DNA of 25,086 bases from IMCC26077 sp044344975 (lineage in GTDB: Bacteria > Actinomycetota > Actinomycetes > Nanopelagicales > Nanopelagicaceae): the NCBI GenBank assembly GCA_044344975.1, contig JBIJBY010000008.1, positions 1-25,086 of the forward strand, written 5' to 3'. This document shows, piece by piece, positions 23,402 through 25,086 of the stretch (position 1 is the first letter of the stretch; each line of letters opens with the position of its first letter). A program made the position numbers and the translations under genes. Under the pieces are notes generated by a model. That model ran no database searches, was not told where the DNA came from, and saw only the letters and a list, made by a program, of their open reading frames with translations.

Positions 23402-24238
23402 ATGAGTAGCGCTCGCAAACTCTTGCAATGGGCAGAACAAGTACTAATCAACGTGTCTTCAGATGCTGCGCTGGACTCTCTGGTACTTCTCTCAGAAGCT
23501 ATCGGGGTATCGCGAACTCAAGTGCTCTTTCAAGATGAGATAACGCTCGAGCAGGAGACGAAGTTCCGAGCGTGGGTTAACCAAAGAAAAAATGGTGAGC
23601 CAATCCAGTACATAACCGGTCGTGCATATTTTCGATACCTCACTCTTGAGGTTGGCCCGGGAGTGCTCATTCCAAGACCGGAGAGTGAAGAGATTGTTGG
23701 TGGCGTGATTGCTGTAATTTCTCAGCTAGCCCAGCCACGCGTTGTTGATTTGGGAGCAGGTTCTGGCGCCCTAGCGCTAAGCATTGCAACAGAGGTGCCT
23801 CAGTCGAGAGTGACTGCAGTGGAAAAGGAGAGCGCTGCGCTTTTCTGGCTCGAACGTAATGTGAAGCGAATTGGCGCAGCGTTGGAAGGTGAGTTAACGA
23901 TTACGCATAGCGATGTCGTCAATTTTGATGGTGCGAATCTTTTTGATGCAGTTATTGCCAACCCGCCATACATTCCTGATGGAGCTGAGCTTCCTCACGA
24001 AGTGGCTGGCTTTGAGCCGCACGTCGCGCTCTATGGTGGCTCAGCAGGGGTGCAGGCGCCAAAAGTTTTCATTGCAGCAGCGCTACGTGCGCTCAAGCCA
24101 GGAGGATTTTTTGCGCTCGAGCATCACGAAAGCCATGGGGAAGTTATTGGTGAACTTCTCGAACGCTCGTTTGATCAAGTGAAACTTCACTATGATTTCA
24201 ATGGCAGACCTCGATGGAGTAGTGGAGTGCGCAAGTAA
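23402..24238 (+). CDS. prmC: Release factor glutamine methyltransferase
   Basis: S-adenosylmethionine-dependent enzyme that N5-methylates the GGQ glutamine of release factors. It is 278 aa. The N-terminal substrate-binding helical domain includes P-I-Q-Y-I-T-G-R-A-Y-F. The SAM site is V-V-D-L-G-A-G-S-G-A-L-A-L (114-126), and the catalytic N-P-P-Y is at 187-190. A conserved L-I-P-R-P-E-S-E segment precedes the SAM site. It lies 5 nt after prfA, and its stop overlaps the next start by one base (TAATG), as in a conserved prfA-prmC-tsaC operon. Confidence 0.96.
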   Translation: MSSARKLLQWAEQVLINVSSDAALDSLVLLSEAIGVSRTQVLFQDEITLEQETKFRAWVNQRKNGEPIQYITGRAYFRYLTLEVGPGVLIPRPESEEIVGGVIAVISQLAQPRVVDLGAGSGALALSIATEVPQSRVTAVEKESAALFWLERNVKRIGAALEGELTITHSDVVNFDGANLFDAVIANPPYIPDGAELPHEVAGFEPHVALYGGSAGVQAPKVFIAAALRALKPGGFFALEHHESHGEVIGELLERSFDQVKLHYDFNGRPRWSSGVRK

Positions 24239-24882
24239 TGGCAGAGTTAATGAATATTTCACATCCTGCAGCTATTGATTGTGCGTTGCGTGAAATCAGA
24301 GCAGGAAATGTCATAGCACTCCCGCTTGAGAGCGGTTACATTTTTGCTGTCGATGCATTTAATCGAGATGCTGTTAGCGAACTTCACCTGTTGCGTAGTG
24401 ATCCGCCAGGACAGGCTGCATCGGTGATGATTGGTGATAAAACTCGGATAGTAGGAATCGTCCGTGAACCATCACCTGCAGCAGAAGCTTTAATGGATAA
24501 CTTCTGGCCGGGGTTGCTTACACTTTATTTACGACCACACGCTGCGCTGACCTGGGATCTTGGCGATGAGCGAATTTTGGATCAGATTGCCGTGCGTGTG
24601 CCAGAAAATGAATTCACCACTCGGCTTTTAAATGAGACGGGGCCACTGGCTGTGGCAGGAGCTGGCCTTGCAGGGCGAATAGCATTTACCGAGCCCGCGC
24701 TAGTAAATGATGTATTCGGAGCAAATATCGCTCTGATCATCGACGGTGGCGCAGTCACCAATGTGGCACAGAGCACTGTCGTTGATTGCACGCTCACTCC
24801 ACCTCGGATTCTTCGGGTGGGGGCGATAGAGCAGGCGAGCCTTCGCCAGGCCTGGCCTGAGATAAGTCAGGATTTGAGCTAG
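24238..24882 (+). CDS. YrdC/Sua5 (TsaC)-domain protein with eroded active site
   Basis: 214-aa protein in the place of tsaC (threonylcarbamoyl-AMP synthase, first step of the tRNA t6A37 modification). Family features that remain are the N-terminal I-R-A-G-N-V-I-A-L-P, F-W-P-G-L-L-T-L-Y-L (89-98), I-A-V-R-V-P (117-122) and Q-S-T-V-V-D-C (178-184). However, the usual P-T-D/E-T-V-Y-G-L loop reads P-L-E-S-G-Y-I-F (29-36). The K-G-R-P region reads R-S-D-P (53-56), and the S-A-N motif reads G-A-G (141-143). These residues bind ATP, bicarbonate and threonine in the family. The protein may be inactive, may have changed substrate, or may be a fast-evolving TsaC. Membership of the fold is fairly sure; function is not. 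Confidence 0.8.
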   Translation: MAELMNISHPAAIDCALREIRAGNVIALPLESGYIFAVDAFNRDAVSELHLLRSDPPGQAASVMIGDKTRIVGIVREPSPAAEALMDNFWPGLLTLYLRPHAALTWDLGDERILDQIAVRVPENEFTTRLLNETGPLAVAGAGLAGRIAFTEPALVNDVFGANIALIIDGGAVTNVAQSTVVDCTLTPPRILRVGAIEQASLRQAWPEISQDLS

Positions 24883-24918
24883 ATTTCAGCGGGTTGATAC
24901 CTGGCGATAGGAGAGCAG

Positions 24919-25086
24919 ATGAGCGCGAAGTATTACGGTGCAAGTTATGAAGCACTCGAGGCTCAAGATCCTGACGTGGCAGCGATACTCATCGCAGAGT
25001 TGGAGCGGGAGCGCACCGGACTTCAATTAATTGCAAGTGAAAACTTCACTTCGCCAGCTGTCCTAGCCGCGCTCGGTTCGACGCTC
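24919..25086 (+). CDS. glyA: Serine hydroxymethyltransferase, N-terminal fragment (3' end outside window)
   Basis: The first 56 codons are present. The peptide includes D-P-D-V-A-A-I-L-I-A-E-L-E-R-E-R and the diagnostic L-Q-L-I-A-S-E-N-F-T-S-P-A-V-L-A-A-L-G-S. The enzyme interconverts serine and glycine with tetrahydrofolate and PLP, feeding one-carbon metabolism. ATG 24919 has AGGAG (about 24909-24913) upstream. It follows the YrdC-domain gene by 36 nt and is probably in the same or an adjacent transcript. Confidence 0.95.
   Translation, partial: MSAKYYGASYEALEAQDPDVAAILIAELERERTGLQLIASENFTSPAVLAALGSTL

Overview
The window looks like chromosomal DNA of a streamlined planktonic actinobacterium. 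Four things point there: an actinorhodopsin gene, Actinobacteria-restricted small families (DUF3039, DUF2017, the W-D-D type of ClpS), the Mec-CysO-CysM cysteine pathway, and two gene blocks whose order matches Mycobacterium tuberculosis (clpS-DUF2017-mec-cysO-cysM-murI-rph-rdgB and argS-lysA-hom-thrC-thrB-rho-rpmE-prfA-prmC-tsaC). Base composition is moderate (about half G+C by eye), intergenic gaps are tiny and stop/start overlaps are common. This suits a freshwater acI (Nanopelagicales, for example Planktophila-like) genome; a Luna-type Microbacteriaceae is the alternative. No transposon, phage gene or CRISPR array is visible, and no gene-free stretch exceeds about 280 bases.

Layout. Bases 1-123 hold the end of a pirin-like gene. 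On the minus strand (4049 to 162) lies argF followed by a three-gene proton-translocating transhydrogenase operon (pntAa, pntAb, pntB). On the plus strand follow a DUF3039 protein, a secreted GH18-type glycosidase, clpS and a DUF2017 protein. A minus-strand actinorhodopsin with its own strong terminator and a structured leader comes next. Then come mec-cysO-cysM-murI-rph-rdgB (plus), a minus-strand MFS transporter and tRNA-Leu(UAG), and argS-lysA-hom-thrC-thrB (plus). The window ends with rho, rpmE, prfA, prmC, a divergent YrdC-domain gene and the start of glyA.

How the parts work together. The rhodopsin should pump protons in light, and the transhydrogenase can use the proton gradient to make NADPH for biosynthesis. 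Mec/CysO/CysM is a sulfur-carrier route to cysteine from O-phosphoserine. lysA, hom, thrC and thrB make lysine and threonine. murI and lysA supply cell-wall precursors. rho, rpmE, prfA and prmC serve transcription termination and translation.

Points most worth a second look: a one-base frameshift in thrB; a foldable rhodopsin leader that may mask the ribosome-binding site; placement of the rhodopsin inside an otherwise conserved block; rhodopsin residues predicting a carotenoid antenna; a recurring TACCCT -10 element 6-7 bases before start codons (leaderless genes); a CysO that runs past its diglycine; and a TsaC homologue that has lost its signature residues. I did not find a clear, entirely new multi-gene system.
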